DNA of 64,000 nt from contig CAJUQT010000001.1 of the NCBI GenBank assembly GCA_910588225.1, positions 73,734-137,733 of the forward strand, read 5' to 3'. Under the pieces are notes generated by a model. That model saw nothing but the letters and a program-made list of their open reading frames with translations, was not told where the DNA came from and did no database searches. Source of the DNA: an uncultured Acetatifactor sp. GTDB lineage: Bacteria; Bacillota; Clostridia; Lachnospirales; Lachnospiraceae. The translations under genes and the position numbers were made by a program. This document shows, in pieces, positions 35,595-45,275 of the stretch (position 1 is the first letter of the stretch; each line of letters begins with the position of its first letter).

Positions 35595-36860
35595 TCAGGA
35601 ATTCTCTTGCAAACTGTCCTGGAATAATTCCACGAACTTTTCCAGGACCCTGTCCATGTCAAGCCAGCCGTTTCGGATGAACTGGTTCGTGTCACTCTGT
35701 CCCTGTTTGAACACGTCGCTTTGAACAGATTCCTCTGATATAAACAAATTCATCAGCCGCATTTCAAAAATACGGTTAGCGATAACAATCTGTCCTTCAT
35801 TTTCTTTCAGAAAACCAAACATAAGGCCAATGTTGATTGATTTTGTATCCGGACTGAAGGCTATCCTCTGCCCTTCATACAGAATTTGCTTCAGCACATC
35901 CTTCAGCTCCGGGTACAAATCCAGCTGTCGTACCATGCTGCCGAATAGCGGTATATTTTCATTCAGCAGTATTTTCACTGCCTCCCTCACACCCTCTTCC
36001 GTCCATATGTCCCCGCAGTCTGCAAATCCGTCTCTCTCAGGAATATCCTCATCCAGAAACTTACAGAGCGCCGAAACCAGATACGGATAACCAGAAGTAT
36101 ATTCATAAATACAACTGGCCATGGCTTTTATATCCATCCCTGTGCTCTGATCGTCCTCGTATTCCTGCAGCATCCGAGCAATCTGATCTGCAGAAAAACT
36201 CATCTCCATATTAAATCTTGCGGCAATATTCCACGGGCTATTGTATTGATGCTCGTCATCCGGACGTATTTTCAGCTTCAGATTTTTGATATCATACACA
36301 CCTGCCAATATCACCGAGTAGAATGTGGGATAGTTGTCTCTCTCGAGAAAATAGCGCCTCAGCTGTGCCAGAAAATCAATAAAAATCTGATTGCTGGATG
36401 CGCTGTCCACTTCGTCTATCATCAGGACGACAGGCTTTTTCGCAGTTTCACACATCCTGCTCAAACCACGGAACAATTTATCCAGCCCTGCTTTTTCCCT
36501 GCTTTTCAGAGAAAGCAGTTCCTGATAAGCTTCCGTACACAGTTCATTCCGTAATCCCTCTTTTCTGGCATATATTTCTTCCAGATATTCAATAAAGGAA
36601 GTCACAAAGGTCGGCCCGTCGGCAAAATTATCCGTCCCCAATGCCTGAAAGTCCATAGACAGAACCGCATAGTCATTCTTCAAATATTCGGCCAGCTCTC
36701 TGAGTGTTGTAGTTTTCCCATACTGCCTTCCCCGGTTGATGACAAAATATTTTCCTCTGTCCACATACAGCCGCTTTATCTCATCCAGTCTTTCATCCAG
36801 CCGCACCATATAATGAATCCCCGGTCTGCAGCACCCCTCTGTGTTGAAATACCGCCCCAT
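35595..36860 (-). CDS. AAA-like ATPase (AAA_35-type)
   Basis: The 421-residue protein begins RYFNTEGCCRPGIHYMV. Walker A is NRGRQYGKTTTL (variant GRQYGKTT), Walker B is PVVLMIDEVDSAS, and an arginine-rich sensor stretch (AQLRRYFLERDNYPTF) follows. This family is abundant in Lachnospiraceae and Bacteroidetes genomes, often in many copies, with unknown role. It sits beside a second ATPase with a nuclease domain and interrupts the glycan genes, so it is probably an independent insertion rather than part of the pathway. Confidence 0.85.
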   Translation of the reverse strand: MGRYFNTEGCCRPGIHYMVRLDERLDEIKRLYVDRGKYFVINRGRQYGKTTTLRELAEYLKNDYAVLSMDFQALGTDNFADGPTFVTSFIEYLEEIYARKEGLRNELCTEAYQELLSLKSREKAGLDKLFRGLSRMCETAKKPVVLMIDEVDSASSNQIFIDFLAQLRRYFLERDNYPTFYSVILAGVYDIKNLKLKIRPDDEHQYNSPWNIAARFNMEMSFSADQIARMLQEYEDDQSTGMDIKAMASCIYEYTSGYPYLVSALCKFLDEDIPERDGFADCGDIWTEEGVREAVKILLNENIPLFGSMVRQLDLYPELKDVLKQILYEGQRIAFSPDTKSINIGLMFGFLKENEGQIVIANRIFEMRLMNLFISEESVQSDVFKQGQSDTNQFIRNGWLDMDRVLEKFVELFQDSLQENS

Positions 36861-36963
36861 TTTCCTGCCCCTCTTTATCTTTCTGCCATTTCTTCATTTC
36901 TTAGAAAAAATCTTGTCCTGCCGGATCTCCCCCTCGGAACGCACAACAGCCTCTGACTGTTCA

Positions 36964-38733
36964 TCAGGTCGATAACTTCTTTGCACACTTCACCCGGCAC
37001 TTCTTCCGATGACAGGCAAATCCATATTTCAGAATCTTTTCTATCCCGTTCTCCCTCAGCCTGTCTTCGTAATCCAGCCTCTCAATCTGCTCCAGAGTTT
37101 CCCCGCAGCGTCTCTCCATGTTCTCCGGACCACCATCCTCGGAATATCTCACCACAATTATAATACCCAGGCTCTCCTCCTCGCTTTCCACCAGAATATC
37201 ACTGTACCAGGTATCCGCAATGATGCCTTTGGAGCCGGATTGCACATTAGACTTTACGTACCATTCCTCCTGATGGCCAAGCAGCCCCCGTAAAATCTCA
37301 TAATAGAAGTTTTCCTTCCTGTTCTTCCATACACCAGTGTCCCGAATACTGATAGTCTTCATCAGATAAGAGCAAAAGTACTTCTCCGCCGTCTCCGCGT
37401 CTCCTTTTGCAAGGGCCATACAAAAGGCATTCAGTTTCAGGATATCTTTCCCGGCCTCCTCCCGGAACCACTCCAGAATCTTCTCAATAAAAATCTGTCT
37501 TATTTCCTGATTGGGAATCACCAGGCGGTAGGTATCTGTATCCAGCCGTTCCCTTTGGGTCAGATACCCTGCGGAAAAGAGTACACTCCACAGATTATCG
37601 GTATTCTCATATAAATCCCGATAGGTCAGCTCCTGATTGATTCTTTTGACGACACCCTCTCCGTTCACCAGATCTTCCAGTTCCCGCCTTGTCCCCGGCC
37701 TTGCCTCCTGCAGAAATTTCCGCAGTATGTCATTTTCACTGCTGTTCATCCAGAATGCCCTGGGAAAAGCTTGCCCGTCAGAACGCAATTCCGCGCAGTA
37801 ATTGACCACATCCCAGGGGCAATACACCTGCGCGTTGCCGAACTGATACCCGTCATACCAGGTCCTGGCCGTCTCATGATGCGCTTCCAGTCCATAGTAT
37901 TCCAGCATTTCTCTGACTTCCCTGTCAGTAAATCCAAAGTATTCGTCAAATCTGACATTCATAATGGACAGCGCATTCAAATTGTTCAGACCTGAAAAAA
38001 TACTTTCCAGATGTCTTCCCGCGGAAGACATGGCAATCCTCAGACAGCCCGTCAGCACTGCAAATTCCAGACTGGCGTTGCTTTTCAGTGACTGGCTGAA
38101 CAGATTTCGAATCAGGCTCACCATCTCATCATAGTATCCGTACTGTTGAGCCTTATCCAGCGGCACATCATATTCGTCAATCAGAAGAATCACTTTCTGA
38201 CTGTAATGCCGGTGTAAAAGTCTGCACAACGTCAGCAGACTGTCCATCAGCACATCATCTGACATGATAAACTGCGCTTCTCCGCCTGTGCCGATTGTGA
38301 CAAGCTGCCTGTACCGCTCCTTTTCCTCTTCATCCAGCCTGTCACTCTCTGCCAGAAACCGGAACCGCAGGGCTTCGTTTCCGATAACAGAACACAGCAT
38401 ATTCCGGGCCGTCCCATACGTTCCGGCACTCACACCCTTCAAGGTCACCGAAATGACGGGAAATTTTCCCATATACTGTTCACATTTCCTTTTCTCCCCA
38501 CTGATTTCCAGCCCTGCAAACAGCGCACTGTCACAGCCATATTCAAAGAAATATTTCAGCATATTCATATTCAGGGACTTGCCAAAGCGCCTAGGACGGG
38601 TAAAGAGATTTACCTTCCCCCAATTGTCCAGAAGTTCCCCGATTAGTCCGGTCTTATCTACATAATAAAACCCCCTCGTCCGAATTTCCTCAAAGCTTTC
38701 AATTCCAATGGGCAGTTTTACCGTTTCCCCCAT
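36964..38733 (-). CDS. AAA-ATPase-like protein with PD-(D/E)XK-type C-terminal domain
   Basis: The 589-residue protein starts LPIGIESFEEIR and YYVDKTGLI, the standard opening of this family. Walker A is RPRRFGKSLNM, Walker B VILLIDEYDVPLDKA. The C-terminal half ends FYYEILRGLLGH, GIIADTWYSDILV and IIIVVRYSED, as in the DUF1703-like nuclease domain. The family's usual lysine-containing exE-K motif reads E..IIIVVRY here, so catalytic competence is doubtful. ATG 38733 has AGGGG nine bases upstream; the GTG at 38760 is less likely. Its function is unknown, and it is often associated with mobile regions. Confidence 0.85.
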   Translation of the reverse strand: MGETVKLPIGIESFEEIRTRGFYYVDKTGLIGELLDNWGKVNLFTRPRRFGKSLNMNMLKYFFEYGCDSALFAGLEISGEKRKCEQYMGKFPVISVTLKGVSAGTYGTARNMLCSVIGNEALRFRFLAESDRLDEEEKERYRQLVTIGTGGEAQFIMSDDVLMDSLLTLCRLLHRHYSQKVILLIDEYDVPLDKAQQYGYYDEMVSLIRNLFSQSLKSNASLEFAVLTGCLRIAMSSAGRHLESIFSGLNNLNALSIMNVRFDEYFGFTDREVREMLEYYGLEAHHETARTWYDGYQFGNAQVYCPWDVVNYCAELRSDGQAFPRAFWMNSSENDILRKFLQEARPGTRRELEDLVNGEGVVKRINQELTYRDLYENTDNLWSVLFSAGYLTQRERLDTDTYRLVIPNQEIRQIFIEKILEWFREEAGKDILKLNAFCMALAKGDAETAEKYFCSYLMKTISIRDTGVWKNRKENFYYEILRGLLGHQEEWYVKSNVQSGSKGIIADTWYSDILVESEEESLGIIIVVRYSEDGGPENMERRCGETLEQIERLDYEDRLRENGIEKILKYGFACHRKKCRVKCAKKLST

Positions 38734-38792
38734 ATCGAAATTCCCCTTCCCCTTTATCACACATCACTGCAATCGGCTCATCGCTACAGGTT

Positions 38793-39521
38793 TCACTGAA
38801 TATATGCTTCCGGCTCGTTTAAAATCAAATCTGTAATTCCCTGGCGCTCCAGCGGCTCCATATCCAGCTTATTTCCCGTTCCTTTCTCAGGGAACAGATG
38901 GCCGGACATCCAGGCCCGCACCGTGTAGCCTTTGAAGCGCCCGGCCGGAAGATCCATCCCCTGCCAGTAGGGATGAAGATCGTTGGCGCCGCATCCGCCC
39001 TTCAGCTTATACAGGCAATCCGAAATCTTCCTGTCCAGTATACCGATTCGTGCTTTCGGGTCTATTTCCCGGATGTGCTCCAACGACAATGCACTAAAGG
39101 AAGAATACACAATTCTGTCCTGGAGACTTCTTTTGTGCACCATTTCAATAATCTGCTCTTCCATTCCCTCATAAGCAAAATTACTATTCTTCAGCTCTAT
39201 GTTAATCTCCAGCCCCTCCCGCATTCTGGACTCCAGCAGGTCCAGAACTTCCTCCATGGTGGGAACCTGCTCTGTCCGTCCATTTCCCGCATCTATCTTC
39301 AGCTTTTTCAGCTCCGCCAGGGAAAAGCTTCTGATCTCGCCGGTTCCGTCCGTGGTTCTGTCTACTTTCTCGTCGTGACATACGACAATCTCACCATCTC
39401 TGGTCAGCTGGATATCCAGCTCGATTCCGGCCAGACTTTTCAGTGCCGACGCTTTTTCAAAAGCCAGCAGTGTGTTCTCCGGAAATGCCTGACTACATCC
39501 TCTGTGTGCCCAAATTCTCAT
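38793..39521 (-). CDS. Glycerophosphodiester phosphodiesterase (GDPD/UgpQ-like)
   Basis: The 242-residue cytosolic protein opens RIWAHRGCSQAFPENTLLAF, with catalytic His and the HRG/ENT motif. It continues with GIELDIQLTRDGEIVVCHDE (metal Glu/Asp and catalytic His) and then the DRTTDGTG loop. NIELKNSNF supplies the third metal ligand. It hydrolyses glycerophosphodiesters to glycerol-3-phosphate and an alcohol. It has no signal peptide. Proximity to CDP-alcohol genes may be meaningful: it could recycle glycerol-3-phosphate for CDP-glycerol. The start at 39521 has AGAGGAG six bases before it; the longer frame has no Shine-Dalgarno. Confidence 0.92.
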   Translation of the reverse strand: MRIWAHRGCSQAFPENTLLAFEKASALKSLAGIELDIQLTRDGEIVVCHDEKVDRTTDGTGEIRSFSLAELKKLKIDAGNGRTEQVPTMEEVLDLLESRMREGLEINIELKNSNFAYEGMEEQIIEMVHKRSLQDRIVYSSFSALSLEHIREIDPKARIGILDRKISDCLYKLKGGCGANDLHPYWQGMDLPAGRFKGYTVRAWMSGHLFPEKGTGNKLDMEPLERQGITDLILNEPEAYIQ

Positions 39522-39935
39522 ACTTTTCTCCTCTTCCGGTTTCCGCCTTCCCCATCGCTCTTTCCTGCTCCATATTTCTGTATGCCGAAACAGCGCGTTT
39601 GCAAAATTGCAGAGAAATATGCTTATGTCTTTCCAGGAATTGCTGTCTGTCATGAAGATTATTCAAATCTGAAAATGCTGTCTGCCATACAATACAATGC
39701 TGCCTGGATCAGAAATGTGCTGCCTGTAAAGCGGTTTACCTTATCTATTGGTTCCCTACCAAAAAAGCAACCTTACTTCCCATGGAAGCGGTTGCCTTTC
39801 AGTGCTCTCAACCTGTATTCAGATTAACATATTCCGGCTGATACTTCAATAAAATAATTCCCGGAGATTCCCCTGTTCATTCTTGCAGCCTGTGGATATC
39901 TGTCAGATTCACGCCTGCAGCATTCAGAATTGCCT
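39522..39935. other. Intergenic with terminator
   Basis: It holds the terminator at 39760-39796 that closes the upstream (right-hand) part of the island. The remainder shows no supported gene. Confidence 0.6.
39760..39796 (-). terminator. Rho-independent terminator behind the cytidylyltransferase-oxidoreductase gene
   Basis: On the minus strand GGCAACC, then GCTTCC-AT-GGGAAG, then GGTTGC followed by TTTTTT. It is a two-part stem with a small internal loop. It separates the 39936-47552 genes from those to the left. Confidence 0.75.
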
Positions 39936-41267
39936 TCAGGATTTCTCCTCCAAAAACCGCTCCATCATTCCGGCCAGTGCGACAGATTCTCCCCGGGTCA
40001 GCTTGAAATTGTTCTGGTCCGTTCCGTTCAGCATGGAGAGGAAATCACTGATTTCATACCTCAGCCCGTCTCCCAGAAATATCTCCGAATGCTTTTCCAC
40101 CTTTCCCGCATCCTCGTAATGCACCTCAAAGTAAGAAGTCTTCCACCAGGGCGCTTCCGCCACAATGTATCCCTTCGTCCCGGCAATCAGGAGCCGGCCT
40201 TCCGACTTTACCCCCAGTCCGCAGGTAGCGGTCGCCAGGCCCGTCGGATATGTGAGAGACACTTTTGTAAATAAGTCCAGCCCGTTTTCTCCTCTGACAG
40301 AATCAAATCGAATATCCTCATACTCTTTTCCCAAAAGTTTTAAAATCGGCAGCATACAATAACTTCCCAGCTCCGTAAAACTGCCCCCATACTTTCTGTC
40401 AGTCAGCTCCCTGCTTTCCGGATTTTCCAGCTTTGTAAAGCAGGCTTCCACATTTCGGATACTGCCGATGGTCCCGCTGCAGGCAACGCCCAATAATTTC
40501 TGAAAACCGGGGCAATACGCGGTCTTGATTGCCTCCATCAAAATCAATTTCCGTTCCCTGGCCAGCGCAAAAAGCTCCTCTGCCTGCTCCCGCAGCAGCA
40601 CCATGGGCTTTTCGCAGATTACATGCCTGCCTGCTTCCAGCGCTGCTTTTATATAGCTATAATGTGTCTCGTGCGGGGAGGCCACATACACCACATCCAC
40701 AGCTTCATATAACCGTTCCGGCTCCCCATAAGCATCTATCTCCCACTTTTCGGCAAATCGTTCCGCGCTCTCCCTGCGGGGATTATACACGCCCTGCACA
40801 TTGATACCGCTGACATGCTTCACCTCCGGCATAAATCGATTCGCAATCCTTCCGGTTCCGATGATTCCGATTCTCTGAATGTGACTGTTCTGCTCCCGCA
40901 GCATGGTGCTGGAAATGTTTTTCGTCCGCTCCAGATATACCACCTGGCAATAATCCTTCAGATGATCAAAACACCCTACCCAGTCCGAACCCACGGTAAA
41001 GATGTCTATGTTCAGCCGTTTAATGTCATTGAACTTCTGTCCCGGGGTCTCCTCAATAATAATCTCATCTGCGAACCCGGTCTTTTTCACATTTTCAATA
41101 CGGGTTACCAGCGAATCCATTACATTCAGCTTTCCTCTGGCCTTGTCGTATGCCTCTGTGGTCACTCCCACAATCAGATAATCACCCAGCGCCTTCGCTC
41201 TTTGCAGCAGCCTGTAATGTCCCTCATGAAAGAGATCAAATGTCCCGTATGTTATCACCTTTGTCAT
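39936..41267 (-). CDS. Fusion of cytidylyltransferase and Gfo/Idh/MocA oxidoreductase
   Basis: The protein is 443 residues. Residues 1-~135 form a TagD-like cytidylyltransferase (TYGTFDLFHEGHYRLL with HxGH, ERTKNISSTMLRE with the RTxxISST signature). Residues ~137-443 form a Gfo/Idh/MocA dehydrogenase: IGIIGTGRIANRF Rossmann motif, YVASPHETHY, then HVICEKPMVL with the catalytic EKP lysine. It would couple activation of a phospho-alcohol by CTP with an NAD(P)-dependent oxidation or reduction. The start at 41267 has GGAG six bases upstream; the frame to 41336 is unsupported. Confidence 0.9.
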   Translation of the reverse strand: MTKVITYGTFDLFHEGHYRLLQRAKALGDYLIVGVTTEAYDKARGKLNVMDSLVTRIENVKKTGFADEIIIEETPGQKFNDIKRLNIDIFTVGSDWVGCFDHLKDYCQVVYLERTKNISSTMLREQNSHIQRIGIIGTGRIANRFMPEVKHVSGINVQGVYNPRRESAERFAEKWEIDAYGEPERLYEAVDVVYVASPHETHYSYIKAALEAGRHVICEKPMVLLREQAEELFALARERKLILMEAIKTAYCPGFQKLLGVACSGTIGSIRNVEACFTKLENPESRELTDRKYGGSFTELGSYCMLPILKLLGKEYEDIRFDSVRGENGLDLFTKVSLTYPTGLATATCGLGVKSEGRLLIAGTKGYIVAEAPWWKTSYFEVHYEDAGKVEKHSEIFLGDGLRYEISDFLSMLNGTDQNNFKLTRGESVALAGMMERFLEEKS

Positions 41268-41473
41268 CTTAATCTCCACCTGCCTGTCTTCCTGCTTATC
41301 TGCCTCTTCCCTGCCTGTCCCCGGCCGTCTGTTCACCTGTCTGAACGTCCGTCCGGCTGACCCGGTCCGGATCTCTTTCTCGGTCTGTCAATCTGTCTTC
41401 GTCTGTATCTGTTCACCTGTCATATCCGCCATCCTGTCTCTTCCTGGTTCCGGCTATATGCCTGCCTCCGCTG

Positions 41474-44194
41474 TCATCGTTCTCTGATTTTCTCACACAC
41501 AAATCTGTGCAGCTTCTCCCCACAGGTCCCGTCGTTATTAGCGGCAATTTTCTCATAAGCCCTCTGCTGTCTTTCCCTGTCAAAGGAAGCTCCTTTCAGA
41601 TTCCCGTCCAGGAAATCCTCCAGGGTCTGAAAGGCATTCTCCTCACACGCATACTGCATCCAGTCAGACCCCTCACAGAATCCATCCGCATGCGCCATTA
41701 ATTCCTCCTCATCGAACACAATCTCCACTTCCCGGTACTCTCCTGTGTCCGGATTAATATCGTACAATTTCCGATCGAATGCAGAAAACCAGCGGCTGGG
41801 CCAGCTGCTCCTGCTTTCCTTCTCAGTCCCTTTATGCTGAGCTGTCTCTTCTGCTGCCTCCCCGCCATCCGATAAGTCCTGCCCATCATCCCATTCAAGC
41901 GCTGCTCCGCCTTCTGTATATTCCCCTGCAGCTCCCGGCAGAAAATACCCCGGACAGCTGAAAATAAAATATTCATTTTTTTCCTTTTCCAGCACCGGGA
42001 AAAACGGCTTCCATTCCCGCAGCTCCCCGGTCTCACGATCCAGACAGATGAACATATTTCCCCAGTAAGGTGAAAAAATCACCTCTTTCTCTCTGAACAT
42101 AGCCTGACAGAATGGCCGTTCTCTGGTCTCCAGTCTCTTCGGCAGCTCCCTGCACTGAAAACCGGCCGGCATATCACCGTATTCCCGGGACTCCCCTGTC
42201 TCCGGATTCCAACGTACAATTGTAGTCCCTGAAAAGGGCAGAAGCCAGATATACTGCGCCACAGCGGCATCCTTTCCTCTCATCCTTCTCTCGTCTTTTT
42301 CTGAGTCTCTTCCTCCAGTCTCGGGTATCATACCCCCACACCCCTCATAATTCTGCACATTGGCAGTCAGCAGCCCCGCTTTTCCCGTACTGGCTTCTAT
42401 GGCCAGAATGCGGTTGTCCGCCGGTGAGGCAAGCATCAGGAAACCATTCCAGACACAGCTCCCTCCCACACGCCGTTTTTCCTCCACAATTTGTATGAAG
42501 ACATCATTGTACCCTCTGATATAGTCCACCCTGTCCTTTTCCGTATCATATCTGACAATGGCCGGATAGCGCAGGGGAATCAGGAACAGGTACTGTCCGA
42601 TTCCCCATGCTCCCGCAAAAGCGCCGCCCTGCTCCACGCAGCGCTCCAAAGATACTCTCCGTTCAATCCTGCCTCCTGCGACCACCAGAATCTCCTGAGC
42701 ATTGGCCGGACACACATACACCTTTCCGCCGATTTCCCACGTGCTGGAATAATAGCCTCCGGAGGCATACGCGGACAAATCACAGTAATATCTGTAATGA
42801 TAATCATTTTCGGGAGCATAATACAGCTTGTTTCCCTGTGTGATAATCCACTGGTCCTTCCCATCTGTTCGAAATCCCCGGATAATCTCTCCCCTCCAGT
42901 CTTCCTCCCCCGGTGCCTTGTCCAGGCTGTTATTCACGATAAACAGAGGCTTCCCCGCCATGCCGAACAGAGATGTCACCGATGTGGCACTGTCGCCGAT
43001 ATAGGCATCACAATAAGAAATGGTTTCGGTAATGTCAGGAGTCTCGTCATAAATGCCCAGGTCCTGTTCCAGGAAAAGCTTTTTCAGCTTCTCATAAAGA
43101 GGCCTGTACTCCGGCCTCAGGGAATCAAAAGTGGATTCCAGCAGCGGATGCGGCCGCCACATCAGACAGACATCTTCTCTGCCCTGAAAGCAGCGGAAGA
43201 TATAAGCCATTTTCTTCAGAAACCTGGGGGTATCTCCCAGCATGCCATTGATGCTGGTATTGTAAAAACAGACTTTCCTGCCCTCCATTTTCTTCTTCCA
43301 GTCCTCCGGCGGTGTTCCCGGACTGGCACACATTCGGATAATTCTGTCGAACTTTGGGGAACCCAATGCCAGAAATTTACTGTCCGGCAAATCCGGATCG
43401 AAAAATTTCCGATACTTTGCCGACTGGATGACAATGTAATCCGCATAGTAATAAGCCATACATTGCTCCTGCCCTTCGGCCATTCCGCCCGTCGTAGTAT
43501 AATAAGGTATATATACTAATTTATCAACATATTTTTTTATCTCACTGGAATAAAACCCGGGTTCCACACTGGTCACATAATTTCCCTGGTCATAAGGATT
43601 ATGAATATAGGCGATATCCGGCCTGCGCTCCTCCAGACTGTAATTCTCATAATAGACAATCGGCACATATTCCGGCAGACTTCCTCCTTCGTAATGATAG
43701 ACTCCCAGCGAGCCATCCCTGTTCCGATCATAATAGGGAATCGGCACCACATAGGCGTCACAGTCCGGGTCCCCATTGGCTGCCATCCAGACGCTCTCCA
43801 GAGAGTCCCACATGGAAGCCTTATAAGGAAAAAATACCACTTCCAGTCTTACTTTTATATCATTTCTGATACTGTTCTCAATCTGCAGCAGCGCTTTGCG
43901 AAGCTTTTTATAAATCTTGTTTTCGTTTATTGTCTCGTCCACACCGCCATTTATCTCTTCATAAATTCGATAAGCCAGCTCACAGTAAGACTCCAGAAGC
44001 GGAATCGTCGCCGCTTCTTCTCCTTCTGTCTTCTCAATCAGATTTCCCAGCTGTACGGCGCCCTCCTGGCACTGGGCAAGCAAATCCATGACCGCCGCCC
44101 TGTTCCTCTTCCCGATTTCTTTCCTGATCTCATCATGTGCCTGGGCAAGCAGCTTTACGAAATCCTGCGCCTGCTTTTTCTGTGCTCTTCTCAT
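41474..44194 (-). CDS. TagF/TagB-like phospho-alcohol transferase with propeller-like C-terminal region
   Basis: The protein is 906 residues. Residues ~110-440 resemble the CDP-glycerol glycerophosphotransferase (GT-B) family. VVFFPYKASMWDSLESVW, YIHNPYDQGN, LALGSPKFDRI, CLMWRPHPLLES (HP motif) and CDAYIGDSATSVTSLFGMAG form the late nucleotide-binding segment. Residues ~470-880 contain recurring strands with a xxx(T/E)GxxxxY/W unit (YDTEKDRVDYI, NPETGESREYG, DRETGELREW, NPDTGEYREVE), consistent with a beta-propeller. The N-terminal ~110 residues are helical. It has no membrane segments. A polymerising or single-unit phosphotransfer role is plausible; the substrate is unknown. Confidence 0.72.
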   Translation of the reverse strand: MRRAQKKQAQDFVKLLAQAHDEIRKEIGKRNRAAVMDLLAQCQEGAVQLGNLIEKTEGEEAATIPLLESYCELAYRIYEEINGGVDETINENKIYKKLRKALLQIENSIRNDIKVRLEVVFFPYKASMWDSLESVWMAANGDPDCDAYVVPIPYYDRNRDGSLGVYHYEGGSLPEYVPIVYYENYSLEERRPDIAYIHNPYDQGNYVTSVEPGFYSSEIKKYVDKLVYIPYYTTTGGMAEGQEQCMAYYYADYIVIQSAKYRKFFDPDLPDSKFLALGSPKFDRIIRMCASPGTPPEDWKKKMEGRKVCFYNTSINGMLGDTPRFLKKMAYIFRCFQGREDVCLMWRPHPLLESTFDSLRPEYRPLYEKLKKLFLEQDLGIYDETPDITETISYCDAYIGDSATSVTSLFGMAGKPLFIVNNSLDKAPGEEDWRGEIIRGFRTDGKDQWIITQGNKLYYAPENDYHYRYYCDLSAYASGGYYSSTWEIGGKVYVCPANAQEILVVAGGRIERRVSLERCVEQGGAFAGAWGIGQYLFLIPLRYPAIVRYDTEKDRVDYIRGYNDVFIQIVEEKRRVGGSCVWNGFLMLASPADNRILAIEASTGKAGLLTANVQNYEGCGGMIPETGGRDSEKDERRMRGKDAAVAQYIWLLPFSGTTIVRWNPETGESREYGDMPAGFQCRELPKRLETRERPFCQAMFREKEVIFSPYWGNMFICLDRETGELREWKPFFPVLEKEKNEYFIFSCPGYFLPGAAGEYTEGGAALEWDDGQDLSDGGEAAEETAQHKGTEKESRSSWPSRWFSAFDRKLYDINPDTGEYREVEIVFDEEELMAHADGFCEGSDWMQYACEENAFQTLEDFLDGNLKGASFDRERQQRAYEKIAANNDGTCGEKLHRFVCEKIRER

Positions 44195-44294
44195 ATTTCA
44201 TTCGCTTTCCCTGTTATATTTTTACCAAATTCTGCTGTTTTCCAAACAAGCCAAAACCAGATTCCGCTGTTTCATACTTCCGGCAGCCGCTCCC

Positions 44295-45170
44295 TTACCT
44301 GATGTCAATATAATACTTTCTGTCCACATTCAGCAGCCAGGCCAGGTAGCAAAATGCACTGTTGGACATAATCATCGCCTTACATTTGCTCATCAGCTGC
44401 ATGTCCATATAATTTCTCCCATGTGTATTTCCTTCCACATAGGTAACATTTTTAAATTTTCCGAATCCCAGATCATTTCCATGTTCCTTACACCAGGGGA
44501 TATCATCGGAAAAAACGAACAGCTCCCACTGTCCCGGGATGGTAAGCTTAAATTTATCAATACAATAGCGATACCATTTGGGGTCTATAGCCCATCCCAC
44601 TGTCACATAATCTCCCCTGCGAATGTGCAGCGACACCGAGTTCACACTCTGAATCCGGTGGAGATACTCCCTGTTCCCCTGATCTCTTATCTCCGGAAAT
44701 GTGAAATCCTTCAGAAGCACTTCCCGGTATCGCTCGAACCACTTTCCGTTCACCCAATATCCATGATAGTACACATCATCCGGCATATCCTGAATCTCCG
44801 GACTGTACTGGTTCGTAGGGGTCTGAACTACTCTGCCCTCAAAGGGATTAAAGGTTTTATAGCCATCCCCCACCTCGGATATCATATACATTTCAATGCC
44901 ATTTTCGTTCAGAATCTGTGGTACGCTCTTGCCCCTTCGGCGCTCCTCCAGAATAAATTCCCATACCTCTGCGTCAAAGCATTCGCTCAGCATATGCGGC
45001 CTGATTCCGAATACTTCTTCCAGCTCATAGCCGTTATGTACGGTATTTAACGCAAAGTAGGAGTCATCCATATAGATTACTTCTCCCGGATGGGACAGCT
45101 CATAATCTCTGGTAAAAATATACTGAAATGCCTGATTGGCCAGGCCGCCGTTGAGGAACTGTATTCTCAT
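44295..45170 (-). CDS. Family 11 (alpha-1,2-fucosyltransferase-like) glycosyltransferase
   Basis: The protein is 291 residues, a typical length for a stand-alone GT11. It starts MRIQFLNGGLANQAFQYIF, has SLHIRRGDYVT (GDP-fucose site), FVFSDDIPWCKEH, and ends MDMQLMSKCKAMIMSNSAFC. GGLANQAFQ replaces the usual GGLGNQxFQ. Unlike the GT11 at 23832 it has no FGAG module, so the island holds both a bare and a module-bearing version of the same family. Confidence 0.92.
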   Translation of the reverse strand: MRIQFLNGGLANQAFQYIFTRDYELSHPGEVIYMDDSYFALNTVHNGYELEEVFGIRPHMLSECFDAEVWEFILEERRRGKSVPQILNENGIEMYMISEVGDGYKTFNPFEGRVVQTPTNQYSPEIQDMPDDVYYHGYWVNGKWFERYREVLLKDFTFPEIRDQGNREYLHRIQSVNSVSLHIRRGDYVTVGWAIDPKWYRYCIDKFKLTIPGQWELFVFSDDIPWCKEHGNDLGFGKFKNVTYVEGNTHGRNYMDMQLMSKCKAMIMSNSAFCYLAWLLNVDRKYYIDIR

Positions 45171-45275
45171 CTGCCTTTCGACCTCTTACTTATTTTCATC
45201 CTTGTAACAGCTCAGACAGGTTGCTGAACTGTTACTCACTTTCCCAATATAGCTTAACTTCACAGGCCCGGAATC

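Noticed and set aside
35595..38733. The two AAA proteins as a two-gene defence system
   Set aside because: They belong to separate, widely scattered ATPase families, have separate starts ~100 bp apart, and no toxin-like or sensor partner is present. Evidence is insufficient.
41337..41473. CTGTC-rich stretch as a tandem repeat or CRISPR-like array
   Set aside because: Repeats are short and irregular without constant unit or spacer length.
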